Assembly: GCF_004364315.1 (NCBI RefSeq)
Contig: NZ_SOBR01000009.1
Span: forward strand, 1 to 64,000
Direction of reading: 5' to 3'
From: Chromohalobacter marismortui
Lineage (GTDB): Bacteria > Pseudomonadota > Gammaproteobacteria > Pseudomonadales > Halomonadaceae
DNA: 64,000 bases
Under the pieces are notes generated by a model that ran no database searches, was not told the DNA's origin, and worked only from the letters and a program-made list of their open reading frames with translations. The translations under genes and the position numbers were made by a program. This document shows positions 40,746 through 48,975 of the stretch, in pieces. Positions within the stretch are counted from its first letter, which is position 1. Each line of letters begins with the position of its first letter.

Positions 40746-42850
40746 TGCCAGCGCTGGTATCAATCTTGCTGTTCGGCATGGGATTGCTGATGGCCGGCCC
40801 CAGCGTGGCCGAGCCGCCAGCTGCGCCGTCCCCGAGCGATACCGCTGCTTCGGCCAATGTGCAGATACCGGAGGGCCATTTCGTGACGCTCGCGTTTCAT
40901 GATGTCCGTGACGCTGCACAACCGGCGGTGGGTCGTGACCCCTATGCGATGAGTCAAGAGCGGTTAGCGGCGTGGTTCGATTGGATGCTGGCGCATGATT
41001 GGCACCCCGTCTCGTTGGATGCTATTCAAGCGGCACGCCAAGGTAAGCGGCCACTGCCCTCGAATGCGGTGCTGCTGAGTTTCGACGATGGTCTTGAAAG
41101 CTTCTACCGGCGTGTGTATCCGCTACTGAAGGCTTACGATTACCCCGCCCTCTTTGCGATCGAGACGGGATGGCTCGAGCGAGTCCGCAAGGATGAGAGT
41201 AGCGCGACGCCTGAGACTGCCCAGTTAGAAGAGCGGTCAGGCAAGGCGGCGAGCGCTTCGGGTGGCGAGACGGCTGCGGATGCAATCCAGTACAACGGCG
41301 CCGCGCGTGGTCGGGAAGGATTCGTTACCTGGAAGCAGGTGCGTGAAATGCAGGCCTCGGGACTGGTCGAGATCGCCACGCATACCCACAATCTGCACCG
41401 GGGCATTCGCGCCAATCCTCAGGGCAATGTCGAGCCGGCTGCGCTGGCGCGGCGCTATGACCCGGCGAGTGGTGACTATGAAAGCGATGCGGCGTATCGC
41501 CAGCGCATTCATGACGACCTCGTGCAAAGTGCCGATGTGATCGAGGCGAACACGGGCGTGCGTCCGCGGACCGTGGTCTGGCCGTATGGCGCCACCAATG
41601 CCGAGACCGAGGCGATTGCACGTGATGCGGGGTTCGACTTCACGTTCAATCTGGGGGATCAGCGTCTATCGACGCCAGCCTCGGGGCCTGACTTCGGGCG
41701 CTTGCTGGTCATGGGCAATCCGTCGCCGGTGGACATTGAAGCGCAGATCGCGCAGGTAATCGATCCGCCAGCGCGTAGTCAGCGTGCCGTGCAGGTCGAT
41801 CTCGACATGCTCTACGATGACGATCCCGAACAGGTTCATGACAATCTGAGCGCGCTGCTCGATCGTATCAAGGCGATGCAGGTGCGTACGGTCTACCTTC
41901 AGGCATTCGCCGACCCGGATGGCGATGGCACCGCCTCATCGCTGTACTTCCCCAATGATCATTTACCGGTGCGGGCCGATCTGTTCAACCGCGTCGCTTG
42001 GCAGCTCAAGACGCGGGCTGGGGTGGATGTTTACGCTTGGCTGCCCTTGCTGGCGTTCGACTTGCCGGATGCCTCTCGACAGCGTCGTCTGCAGGTCCGG
42101 GTACACGAAGCCGAAGGTGGAAGTCGCGTTGCCGAGCGGGCCTACCGGCGTTTGAGTCCGTTTCGTCCCGAGGCCCAGGCACTCGTCCGTGACATCTATG
42201 CAGACTTGGCCCGCAACACGCCGGGCATCGACGGCATACTGATTCATGATGATGCTTACTTGGCCGCTGATGAAGATGCCCAGGCATGTGCTTCCGAGGC
42301 TCGCTGGCCGGATAGTGGGCACCGGATCACCGACTGCACGTTGAGTCCGCGTGAGAAGACCCAGGCGTTGATCGACTTCGGCGAGCAGGCACTCGACGGA
42401 GCGCGACACTATATCAACTTGAGCAATCGCTTTCGTGTCGCGCGTAACCTCTATGCACGGGTTGTACTCGACCCCAGCGCGGAAGCGCGCTTCTCGCAGG
42501 CGCTGGGGCCATTCCTCGCGCATTACGATGATGTCGCCTTGATGGCGATGCCTTACCTGGACGGTACCGAGAAGCCGGCGAAAGAGTGGTTGGACACGCT
42601 TGTTGACCGAGTGCAGCGCTATCCACGCGGCCTCGATAAAACGGTATTCGAGCTGCAGACCTATGACTGGGAGCGCCAGAAGTGGATCGCGCCGAGGCGC
42701 TTGCGTGACTGGATGCACCAGCTCGTGCGTCGTGGTGCACTCAATCTGGCGTATTACCCGGATGACTTCATTACGGGTAAGCCAGCGTTTCAGCCGACGT
42801 TCGAGGGCATGAGCCTTAACGAGTTTCCCCACCGCCGGAGCCAGCCATGA
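40745..42850 (+). CDS. pgaB: poly-beta-1,6-GlcNAc N-deacetylase PgaB
   Basis: PgaB removes some acetyl groups from poly-GlcNAc in the periplasm, needed for export through PgaA. The 701-aa product has an N-terminal CE4 deacetylase domain (catalytic/metal residues D114, D115 in FDDG; H213 and H218 in THTHNLH; WPYG near 280) and a C-terminal glycoside-hydrolase-like domain (from about 330). The signal peptide (LLFGMGLLMAGPSVA) has no lipobox cysteine, unlike the E. coli lipoprotein. An extra Glu/Ala/Ser-rich insert lies at about 148-185. The open frame begins inside pgaA, but ATG 40745 is the signal-peptide start. Confidence 0.92.
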   Translation: MPALVSILLFGMGLLMAGPSVAEPPAAPSPSDTAASANVQIPEGHFVTLAFHDVRDAAQPAVGRDPYAMSQERLAAWFDWMLAHDWHPVSLDAIQAARQGKRPLPSNAVLLSFDDGLESFYRRVYPLLKAYDYPALFAIETGWLERVRKDESSATPETAQLEERSGKAASASGGETAADAIQYNGAARGREGFVTWKQVREMQASGLVEIATHTHNLHRGIRANPQGNVEPAALARRYDPASGDYESDAAYRQRIHDDLVQSADVIEANTGVRPRTVVWPYGATNAETEAIARDAGFDFTFNLGDQRLSTPASGPDFGRLLVMGNPSPVDIEAQIAQVIDPPARSQRAVQVDLDMLYDDDPEQVHDNLSALLDRIKAMQVRTVYLQAFADPDGDGTASSLYFPNDHLPVRADLFNRVAWQLKTRAGVDVYAWLPLLAFDLPDASRQRRLQVRVHEAEGGSRVAERAYRRLSPFRPEAQALVRDIYADLARNTPGIDGILIHDDAYLAADEDAQACASEARWPDSGHRITDCTLSPREKTQALIDFGEQALDGARHYINLSNRFRVARNLYARVVLDPSAEARFSQALGPFLAHYDDVALMAMPYLDGTEKPAKEWLDTLVDRVQRYPRGLDKTVFELQTYDWERQKWIAPRRLRDWMHQLVRRGALNLAYYPDDFITGKPAFQPTFEGMSLNEFPHRRSQP

Positions 42851-44145
42851 TCGATGCCCTCGTGTCTTGGATACTGACCATCGATTGGCGGGCAACGCTG
42901 TTCGGTTTTGCTTTTTACTATCCAATCTTCATGGCCTGGATGTGGATTATCGGCGGGTTGTGGTTCTATCTGCGCCGCGAGCGCGGACATACCGAGGGAC
43001 CGCGATGTGATGATCTGGGGGCGGAGGCGGCATTCGTCAGTATCGTCATTCCGTGTCACGACGAAGCACATCAAATCGAGCAGACGATCCGGTATGCGCT
43101 GGCGACGCACTACCCTTGTTTCGAGGTCGTCGCCGTCAATGACGGCAGTCGAGACGCAACCGGTACCATCCTCGAGAGACTAGCAGACAGCGACGCGCGC
43201 CTGCGGATCATTCATTTCGAGGCCAACCAGGGTAAGGCCGTAGCGCTCAAGGCCGGGGCGCTGGCGGCACGCAGCGACTACCTGGTCACCATCGATGGAG
43301 ATGCCTTGCTGCATCCCCATGCCGTTGACTGGATGATGCGCCATCTCACTGGAGGGCCGCGAGTGGGGGCGGTGAGTGGCAATCCGCGTATCCTCAATCG
43401 CTCAACGCTACTGGGAAAGATCCAGGTAGGCGAGTTTTCCTCGATCATTGGCCTGATCAAGCGCGCTCAGCGTACTTATGGGCGTGTTTTTACGGTCTCC
43501 GGGGTCATCACGGGATTCAATCGGGCCGCGCTGGACAGTGTGGGCTATTGGCGTACCGATATGGTGACGGAGGATATCGATGTCTCGTGGCGCCTGCAGC
43601 TGGACCATTGGGACATTCGATTCGAGCCCAAGGCGCTCTGCTATATCTACATGCCGGAAACGCTGAAAGGCCTGTGGCAGCAACGACTGCGTTGGGCGCA
43701 GGGCGGCGTCGAGGTGATGCGACGTTATGGTCGGGGCTTGTTCGCCTGGCGCCAACGGCGCTTCTGGGGCGTGGCACTAGAGTATTTCACCAGCGTGATC
43801 TGGGCCTATGTGATGCTGGCGATTGCCGTATTGTTTTGCTTGGGCCCGTTTGTGCCCCTGCCGCAGCAGTGGCGGGTGGCCACGTTGTTGCCTCAATGGA
43901 ATGGTTTGCTGCTGGGCGCGACATGCTTGATCCAGTTCCTGGTCAGCCTCTACATCGACCAGCGTTATGAACGTGTGGGTTTCCTGCGTCATTATTTCTG
44001 GGTGATCTGGTATCCCTTGCTTTACTGGACGCTGTCGACCCTCACCGCCGTCGTCGCGGTACCCAAGACACTGCTTGCCTCGCCTTGTCGGCGAGCACGC
44101 TGGCAGAGTCCCGATCGCGGCCTCCAAGCCGACAAGGATGCGTGA
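42847..44145 (+). CDS. pgaC: poly-beta-1,6-GlcNAc synthase PgaC
   Basis: PgaC is the inner-membrane GT2 glycosyltransferase that polymerises UDP-GlcNAc. The 432-aa product has membrane helices at about 12-42 and in the C-terminal third. Catalytic motifs are DGD (150-152), TED (241-243) and QQRLRW (278-283). It overlaps pgaB by four bases (ATGA). In E. coli the PgaCD complex is activated by c-di-GMP; two GGDEF-EAL genes lie within 11 kb of this operon. Confidence 0.96.
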   Translation: MIDALVSWILTIDWRATLFGFAFYYPIFMAWMWIIGGLWFYLRRERGHTEGPRCDDLGAEAAFVSIVIPCHDEAHQIEQTIRYALATHYPCFEVVAVNDGSRDATGTILERLADSDARLRIIHFEANQGKAVALKAGALAARSDYLVTIDGDALLHPHAVDWMMRHLTGGPRVGAVSGNPRILNRSTLLGKIQVGEFSSIIGLIKRAQRTYGRVFTVSGVITGFNRAALDSVGYWRTDMVTEDIDVSWRLQLDHWDIRFEPKALCYIYMPETLKGLWQQRLRWAQGGVEVMRRYGRGLFAWRQRRFWGVALEYFTSVIWAYVMLAIAVLFCLGPFVPLPQQWRVATLLPQWNGLLLGATCLIQFLVSLYIDQRYERVGFLRHYFWVIWYPLLYWTLSTLTAVVAVPKTLLASPCRRARWQSPDRGLQADKDA

Positions 44146-44146
44146 C

Positions 44147-44632
44147 ATGCGAGACGAGACTGTGATGCTCGAGTTGCCTGATATCATCCAGCGCCCCGAT
44201 CTGCAGTCACGCCGTCAGCGTGGCGTGTTCGCGCTTCTCTCTGGACTGGGCTGGATGCTGTGGCTCTACCTGTTCCTGCCTTTGTCGACGCTATTGGGGT
44301 GGGCCTTCGGGAGCGTGCGTTTTGAAGCTTACGTGATTGATAGCCACGAGCACAGCTGGGCCTCGCTGAGCATTTATGCGGTAACTGTCGGGTTGGCGGG
44401 AATGGCGTTGCTGCTATGGGCCTTCTACAACTATCGCCGCTTTCGGCATGCCGATCGTCGCCGTCCGCCAGCCCCTTTGACCACTGAACGCCTGGCGACC
44501 TCTTTCGGGGTGAGGGACGCGCAGGTCGAGCATCTGCAGCGCAGTCACGTGACGACCCTGCGCCATGATGCGTGGGGTCATATCGTCGCCATCGAGACGG
44601 TATCCGGGCCGTGCAGTGAGGCCATTGAGTAG
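44147..44632 (+). CDS. pgaD: poly-beta-1,6-GlcNAc synthesis accessory protein PgaD
   Basis: PgaD binds PgaC and helps it respond to c-di-GMP. The 161-aa product has two membrane helices (about 24-48 and 74-97) and a basic stretch after the second, then a cytoplasmic tail longer than that of E. coli PgaD (137 aa). ATG 44147 starts one base after the pgaC stop; ATG 44165 is an alternative. Confidence 0.88.
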   Translation: MRDETVMLELPDIIQRPDLQSRRQRGVFALLSGLGWMLWLYLFLPLSTLLGWAFGSVRFEAYVIDSHEHSWASLSIYAVTVGLAGMALLLWAFYNYRRFRHADRRRPPAPLTTERLATSFGVRDAQVEHLQRSHVTTLRHDAWGHIVAIETVSGPCSEAIE

Positions 44633-44651
44633 AAGCCCGCCTTCGCTTTGT

Positions 44652-44690
44652 CTGAACAATGCCTGCGCTCGTCCATACGGCGTTAAAAAT
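44652..44690 (+). repeat. dispersed 39-nt repeat, copy 1
   Basis: This segment in the pgaD-norR spacer matches 61025-61063 at 33 of 39 positions, with five of six differences being transitions. The core is TGCCTGCGCTCGT followed by CATrCGGCGTT. It is non-coding in both places. Confidence 0.7.
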
Positions 44691-44740
44691 CGACTGGAAG
44701 GCCAGCCCGGTCCGTTGTTCGTCGATTTCTCAGGCAGTGC

Positions 44741-46309
44741 CTACGTCTTGAGCCCCAGACGTTTGCCCAGGCGGTGCAGATTGCCGCTATCCGTTTGCAG
44801 GGCGCGAGCGGTGGCGGCCCAGTTGCCATCATGCGCTTCCAGTGCATCGGCGATATGTCGGCGCTGGAAGGCGTCGACGGCGTCGCGTAGCGGTATCGGC
44901 GACGCGGGAGGCGCTGCGGGGGGTGCCGGTTGGGAGGGCGTGGTGTCGACCGCGGCCGTCGCGGGGAGTTCCAGGTGGTGGTCGGCGATGCGGACAACGG
45001 CATCGCGACGCGCGCTCTGCCCGGTGGGTGACTGTTCGCCGAAGGCGCGTAGCGCGGCACGTCCCAGCGTGTGTTCGAGTTCGCGGATGTTCCCGGGCCA
45101 CGACCAGGCCAGCAGGGCGTTTTCGGCCGCGAGGTCGATGCGCAGATTGGCGAGCCCCAGGCGAATGCGGTTGTCTTCCAGAAAGCCGCCAGCCAGTAGG
45201 GGGATGTCCTCACGACGTTCCCGCAGAGGCGGCACCTGCAAGGGAAAGACGCTCAGACGGTGGTAGAGGTCTTCGCGGAACCGTCCGGCGGCGACCTCCT
45301 GGCTCAGGTCGCGGTTGGTGACCGCGACCAGGCGCACATTGACGCGCTGCGGGGTCTCGCTGCCCAGTGGCTGAATCTCGCCTTCTTGTAGCACGCGCAA
45401 TAGTTTGGGTTGCATGGCCAGCGGCAGCTCGCCGATTTCATCGAGCATCAGCGTGCCCTCATGGGCCATGGCGAAATGGCCGCGATGATCGCGGACGGCG
45501 CCGGAAAACGCCCCGCGTCGATGGCCGAAGAGTTCACTTTCGATCAACGATTCGGGCAGGGCCGCGCAATTGACGCGTACCAGTGGCCCCTCGCCACGTG
45601 TGGAGAGCGCATGCACGCGGCGGGCGATACGCTCCTTGCCGACCCCGGTCTCGCCATGCAACAGCACGCTCATATCGGTGGGCGCCACCAGGGCGAGGCT
45701 TTCTTCGAGGCGGCGCATGGCAGGGCTCTGCCAATCGGGCGTACTGTCACGCGGTGTGTCCTGAGTGGTGAAGCACTGATCGAGCGCTTGGTTGAGGCGC
45801 GAGCGGGTATCACTGAGCTGATGTGCGAGGCGCAGGCAGGTGGCCAGCAGGCCCGCTGCGGCCAGCAACTCGTCATCGTCGATGACGGCCAGACAGCCGG
45901 GGGTCAAGGCATCCAGCGTCAGCATGCCGAGTAGCCGGTCGCCATCGCGCAGGGCCACGCCCATGCAGTCATGCACATGGCTCAAGCTGTCGTCGAGCAG
46001 CCCATCAAAGGGATCGGGCAGCGGTGAATCGAGCGGGAAGCGGCACACGCCGGGGTGCGCCGCGATCGCGGCCAGACGCGGGTGCGCGGTCAGGCCGAAG
46101 CGGCGCCCGCGGACTTCGTCATCGAGGCCTAGCACGGCCACGGGCTGCAGGCCGTCGTCGTGCGCGACCATTAACGTGCTGGCGTCGGCGGGGTAATCGC
46201 CGACCAGCGCGGCGAGCAGCTTTGCCCAGCGCTCGGGTAGGGCATCGTTGCCACGCCCGACGCTGAGATCCGCGAGTAAGTCGCGCAAGGTATGCAAGAA
46301 GACTGTCAT
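44741..46309 (-). CDS. norR: NO-responsive sigma54 activator, NorR/FhpR family
   Basis: The regulator probably senses nitric oxide and drives the divergent hmp. The 522-aa product has an N-terminal GAF domain (to about 165; C115 aligns with the iron ligand of NorR and Asp residues lie nearby), an AAA+ domain (Walker A GETGVGKE 219-226, GAFSGA 266-271, ADP-sensing arginines) and a C-terminal Fis-type helix-turn-helix. GAFSGA replaces the usual GAFTGA. ATG 46309 starts the GAF domain; a long upstream open frame crosses the regulatory region and is not real. A GT-N7-AC site overlaps the start codon, suggesting autorepression. Confidence 0.9.
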   Translation of the reverse strand: MTVFLHTLRDLLADLSVGRGNDALPERWAKLLAALVGDYPADASTLMVAHDDGLQPVAVLGLDDEVRGRRFGLTAHPRLAAIAAHPGVCRFPLDSPLPDPFDGLLDDSLSHVHDCMGVALRDGDRLLGMLTLDALTPGCLAVIDDDELLAAAGLLATCLRLAHQLSDTRSRLNQALDQCFTTQDTPRDSTPDWQSPAMRRLEESLALVAPTDMSVLLHGETGVGKERIARRVHALSTRGEGPLVRVNCAALPESLIESELFGHRRGAFSGAVRDHRGHFAMAHEGTLMLDEIGELPLAMQPKLLRVLQEGEIQPLGSETPQRVNVRLVAVTNRDLSQEVAAGRFREDLYHRLSVFPLQVPPLRERREDIPLLAGGFLEDNRIRLGLANLRIDLAAENALLAWSWPGNIRELEHTLGRAALRAFGEQSPTGQSARRDAVVRIADHHLELPATAAVDTTPSQPAPPAAPPASPIPLRDAVDAFQRRHIADALEAHDGNWAATARALQTDSGNLHRLGKRLGLKT

Positions 46310-46315
46310 TTGGAC
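46305..46315. promoter_or_regulatory. putative NorR site 1
   Basis: GTCATTTGGAC fits the NorR core GT-N7-AC and is one base from GTCA-N3-TGAC symmetry. It overlaps the norR start codon. Confidence 0.6.
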
Positions 46316-46333
46316 ATTCTCTTCGAGAAGGTG

Positions 46334-46344
46334 GTCATATTGAC
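46334..46344. promoter_or_regulatory. putative NorR site 2
   Basis: GTCATATTGAC is a perfect GTCA-N3-TGAC inverted repeat, 29 bp after site 1. Confidence 0.7.
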
Positions 46345-46357
46345 ATGTTGTGTGGGT

Positions 46358-46368
46358 GTTATTTTGAC
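46358..46368. promoter_or_regulatory. putative NorR site 3
   Basis: GTTATTTTGAC fits GT-N7-AC, 24 bp after site 2. Three such sites upstream of a sigma54 promoter match the known E. coli norVW enhancer arrangement. Confidence 0.65.
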
Positions 46369-46500
46369 AGTCATGACGGCAAGGACAAGTGCTCGTCGTC
46401 TGCCGTGCTGCGCCCTGAAGCTTCTGCAACATTGCAACCACGCGGCCTCGACAGGCACTGGCGTGGCACAATGTCGCGGACACGGCTAAACGAACCGAGT

Positions 46501-46516
46501 TGGCACTCCGATTGCG
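46501..46516 (+). promoter_or_regulatory. sigma54 promoter of hmp
   Basis: TGGCAC (46501-46506) and TTGC (46512-46515) place the invariant GG and GC exactly ten bases apart, the -24/-12 pattern of sigma54. It lies about 135 bp downstream of NorR site 3, a normal enhancer distance, and 44 bp before the hmp start. Confidence 0.88.
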
Positions 46517-46559
46517 ATAGCAGGGGCACACACTGCAACGCCTATCGCGAGGAGACATC

Positions 46560-47741
46560 ATGCTGACATCTGCCCAGGAAGCCGTCATCGCCGCCACCAC
46601 CCCGGTGGTTGCCGAACACATCGAAGCCATCGCCAAGCGCTTTTACCCGTTGATGTTCGCGCGTTATCCCGAGGTCAAGACGCTGTTCAATGCCGCGCAC
46701 CAGCAAAGCGGTGGACAGCCGCGCGCGCTGGCCGGCGCCGTCGTTGCCTATGTACAACTCCGCCATGAGCCCGCGCGCCTCGACGAGGTGTTGGGCATCG
46801 TTGTCGACAAGCACGTCTCGCTGGGCATCCGTCCCGAGCATTATCCCATCGTCGGCGAATGCCTGATGGCGGCGATCGGCGAGGAACTGGGCAAGGCAGT
46901 GACGGAGGAGGTCGCCGATGCCTGGGGCGCGCTCTACGAGGAACTGGCAGGGCTGTTGATCGAGAAGGAGGCACGTCGCTATCAGGACTTCGCCGCCCAG
47001 CCTGGCGGTTGGGAGGGCACGCGCGAGTTTCGCATCGCCGCCAAGCGACCCGAGAGTGCCGTCATTACCTCGTTCGAGCTGGCGCCGGTGGATGGCGGCG
47101 TGGTCGCCATGCATCGCCCGGGGCAGTATATCGGTCTCAAACTAGTCATCGACGGCGAAACGGTGCATCGCCACTACAGCCTCTCGGCGGCGCCCAATGG
47201 CCGAACCTACCGGATCTCCATCAAGCGCGAGGAAGGCGGCCAAGTCAGCCGTCATTTCCATGACCGCCTGGCGGTGGGTGACACCCTGGAGCTGCTGCCG
47301 CCGGCGGGGCATCTGACCCTGGCCGCGGGCGACGCACCGGTGATGCTGATCAGTGGCGGCGTGGGGCAGACGCCGATGCTGCCGCTGGCACGGCAGGCGC
47401 TCGCGGAAGGACGCCGGGTCGTCTACCTGCATGCGGCGCACGATGGAGCGGTGCATGCCTTTGCCGACGAGCTGGCCGACCTGCACCAGGCGTACCCGGG
47501 GTTGCTGCGGGTGATTACCGTGTATTCGCAACCGCGCCTGGAAGATGCTCCCGATCATATCGGTCATGTGAATGCCGCGCTGCTGGCGGATTATGTCCCG
47601 CGTGACGCGCAGTGTTATACGGTGGGGCCGGCGGCCTTCATGCGCTGCGTCGAGGCGGCGCTGGAAACGCTCGGCGTCGCGGCTGAACGGCGTCACCATG
47701 AATTCTTCGGGCCTGCCGAGTCGTTGGCGCGGGTCGCCTGA
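46560..47741 (+). CDS. hmp: flavohaemoglobin / nitric oxide dioxygenase
   Basis: Hmp converts NO and O2 to nitrate using NAD(P)H. The 393-aa product has an N-terminal globin (proximal His in KHVSLGI near residue 85, distal region FNAAHQQSGGQPRALA), an FAD domain with RHYSLSA and a C-terminal NAD-binding domain (SGGVGQTPML, EFFGPAE). GAGGAGA precedes the ATG. The sigma54 promoter and NorR sites upstream indicate NO-dependent induction. Confidence 0.96.
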   Translation: MLTSAQEAVIAATTPVVAEHIEAIAKRFYPLMFARYPEVKTLFNAAHQQSGGQPRALAGAVVAYVQLRHEPARLDEVLGIVVDKHVSLGIRPEHYPIVGECLMAAIGEELGKAVTEEVADAWGALYEELAGLLIEKEARRYQDFAAQPGGWEGTREFRIAAKRPESAVITSFELAPVDGGVVAMHRPGQYIGLKLVIDGETVHRHYSLSAAPNGRTYRISIKREEGGQVSRHFHDRLAVGDTLELLPPAGHLTLAAGDAPVMLISGGVGQTPMLPLARQALAEGRRVVYLHAAHDGAVHAFADELADLHQAYPGLLRVITVYSQPRLEDAPDHIGHVNAALLADYVPRDAQCYTVGPAAFMRCVEAALETLGVAAERRHHEFFGPAESLARVA

Positions 47742-47759
47742 GTCGTCTTGCTGCTAATC

Positions 47760-47789
47760 GCAACGCCACGCCATACGGCGTGGCGTTGC
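47760..47789 (+). other. perfect 13-bp hairpin after hmp
   Basis: GCAACGCCACGCC (47760-47772) pairs with GGCGTGGCGTTGC (47777-47789), loop ATAC. There is no T tract. It stands directly before the true terminator and may protect the mRNA 3' end. Confidence 0.6.
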
Positions 47790-47796
47790 GCGTGGT

Positions 47797-47833
47797 GCGT
47801 CCGTCAGGCGAGCAACGCCTGACGGACGCTTTT
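47797..47833 (+). terminator. terminator of hmp
   Basis: A perfect 14-bp stem (47797-47810 with 47816-47829, loop AGCAA) runs into TTTT (47830-47833). Confidence 0.9.
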
Positions 47834-47897
47834 ATTGAAAGGGACAGGGTGCCGGGGCTGACCTCGGCACCGACCCTGGCGGGATTTATGGCGTTTA

Positions 47898-48692
47898 TCA
47901 GCGAGTTTCGTTGAGCACCGCCTCAGGAAAGTGTCGACGCAGAATGCGGTTCTGGAATTCATCCACGAAGCGGCTGTTGATGATGATGATGAAGCGCTCG
48001 AAGGGGGCACCGACATCTTCCTGGTGAATGCCGTCCACGCTATGGAAGAGACGGTCGTCACGCAGATGGAGGATATCGCCCGGGGCGAGTGTCGCGTCAG
48101 CCACGGGGAAAGTGCCCGCCTTGTCGGCATACAGGTGGTTATCGCCCCCGGCGACATTCCGGCGACTCACTACCAGGATGCTCAGCGCCTTGCAGCCGTC
48201 GGCATGGATGCCCTGGCCCTGCAGGGGGTCGATCATGCCTTCGCCACGAACGCCGGTTATTTGCATCAGGATAGGCTCGTTGGGCTTCAGGTCCCAGAGT
48301 CGTGCCCAGGCGCGCACGAAGGCCTTCACGTCCGACCGAGCCATGAAGGCCGGCGTCAAGGGGTCATAGTAACGCAGGCGATCCGCCATGCTCTCGGCAT
48401 CATTGAAGGCGCCGCCCTGGGCCATGGGGCAATGGCCCATATCGATGACCTCGTCACGTTCATCCAAGGTCAGCCAGGACATGCGCTTCCAGCGACGGTT
48501 GACATAGGGATCTCGGGGTAAGTCGGCGGTGAATGCCTGCCAGGCCGCGAGGTCTATTCGAGAGCGTACCTCGGTCTTGGCCCAGTCCTGCTGTTGCAGC
48601 GCGTTGATAATCGCCGGGGACCAGTAGTCGGTGAGTGAGTCGGAGGGTATGGTGCTGGAATTGAAGCCATACTTGAGGGTGTCGAGTGTCAT
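47898..48692 (-). CDS. 2-oxoglutarate/Fe(II) dioxygenase, free-amino-acid hydroxylase-like
   Basis: The 264-aa product resembles the 2OG-Fe_Oxy_2 family (PF10014), which includes L-isoleucine 4-hydroxylase. The iron ligands can be read as H163 and D165 in GIHADG and the distal H217 in LFHSVDG. QITGVRGEG and PLQGQG precede the triad. ATG 48692 follows GGAGAAG; upstream codons in the open frame are not protein-like. The physiological substrate is unknown; hydroxylation of a free amino acid is the family-based guess. It stands alone, convergent with hmp. Confidence 0.75.
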   Translation of the reverse strand: MTLDTLKYGFNSSTIPSDSLTDYWSPAIINALQQQDWAKTEVRSRIDLAAWQAFTADLPRDPYVNRRWKRMSWLTLDERDEVIDMGHCPMAQGGAFNDAESMADRLRYYDPLTPAFMARSDVKAFVRAWARLWDLKPNEPILMQITGVRGEGMIDPLQGQGIHADGCKALSILVVSRRNVAGGDNHLYADKAGTFPVADATLAPGDILHLRDDRLFHSVDGIHQEDVGAPFERFIIIINSRFVDEFQNRILRRHFPEAVLNETR

Positions 48693-48975
48693 GAGATCTT
48701 CTCCATTAGCATGTGGGGCAAGATTGCCCAAGGGTTGCACGGGATCGCCCGAGCACCTTCGGAAAGGAGAATATCTGCAGCAAAATGTCAAAAATTGTAT
48801 AAAAGCTGTCATATTGCTTTGACGTTGATCACGGTTCGTAGCGCTGGATGACAACGCCAGGACGAGAAGATCTGCCGTGTCGATTAATTCCCGGGTATGC
48901 CTTTAAGATGAGATGGTCGAGGTGGTGCGAGAAGGCCACCTGGTCTCATGGTGAGGGCAATAGCATCCTTCGGTA
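48693..48975. other. divergent intergenic region, no gene
   Basis: This 283-base spacer separates the dioxygenase and a GGDEF-EAL gene. It is locally A/T-rich (48775-48830) against a GC-rich background, as expected for promoters in both directions, but I see no box pair good enough to call. Confidence 0.6.

Noticed and set aside
46463..46478. Second sigma54-like box (TGGCACAATGTCGC) upstream of hmp
   Set aside because: GG and GC are nine, not ten, bases apart; the box at 46501-46516 fits exactly.
46310..46636. N-terminal extension of the norR frame
   Set aside because: It would cover the NorR sites and sigma54 promoter, and the residues are unlike any NorR.
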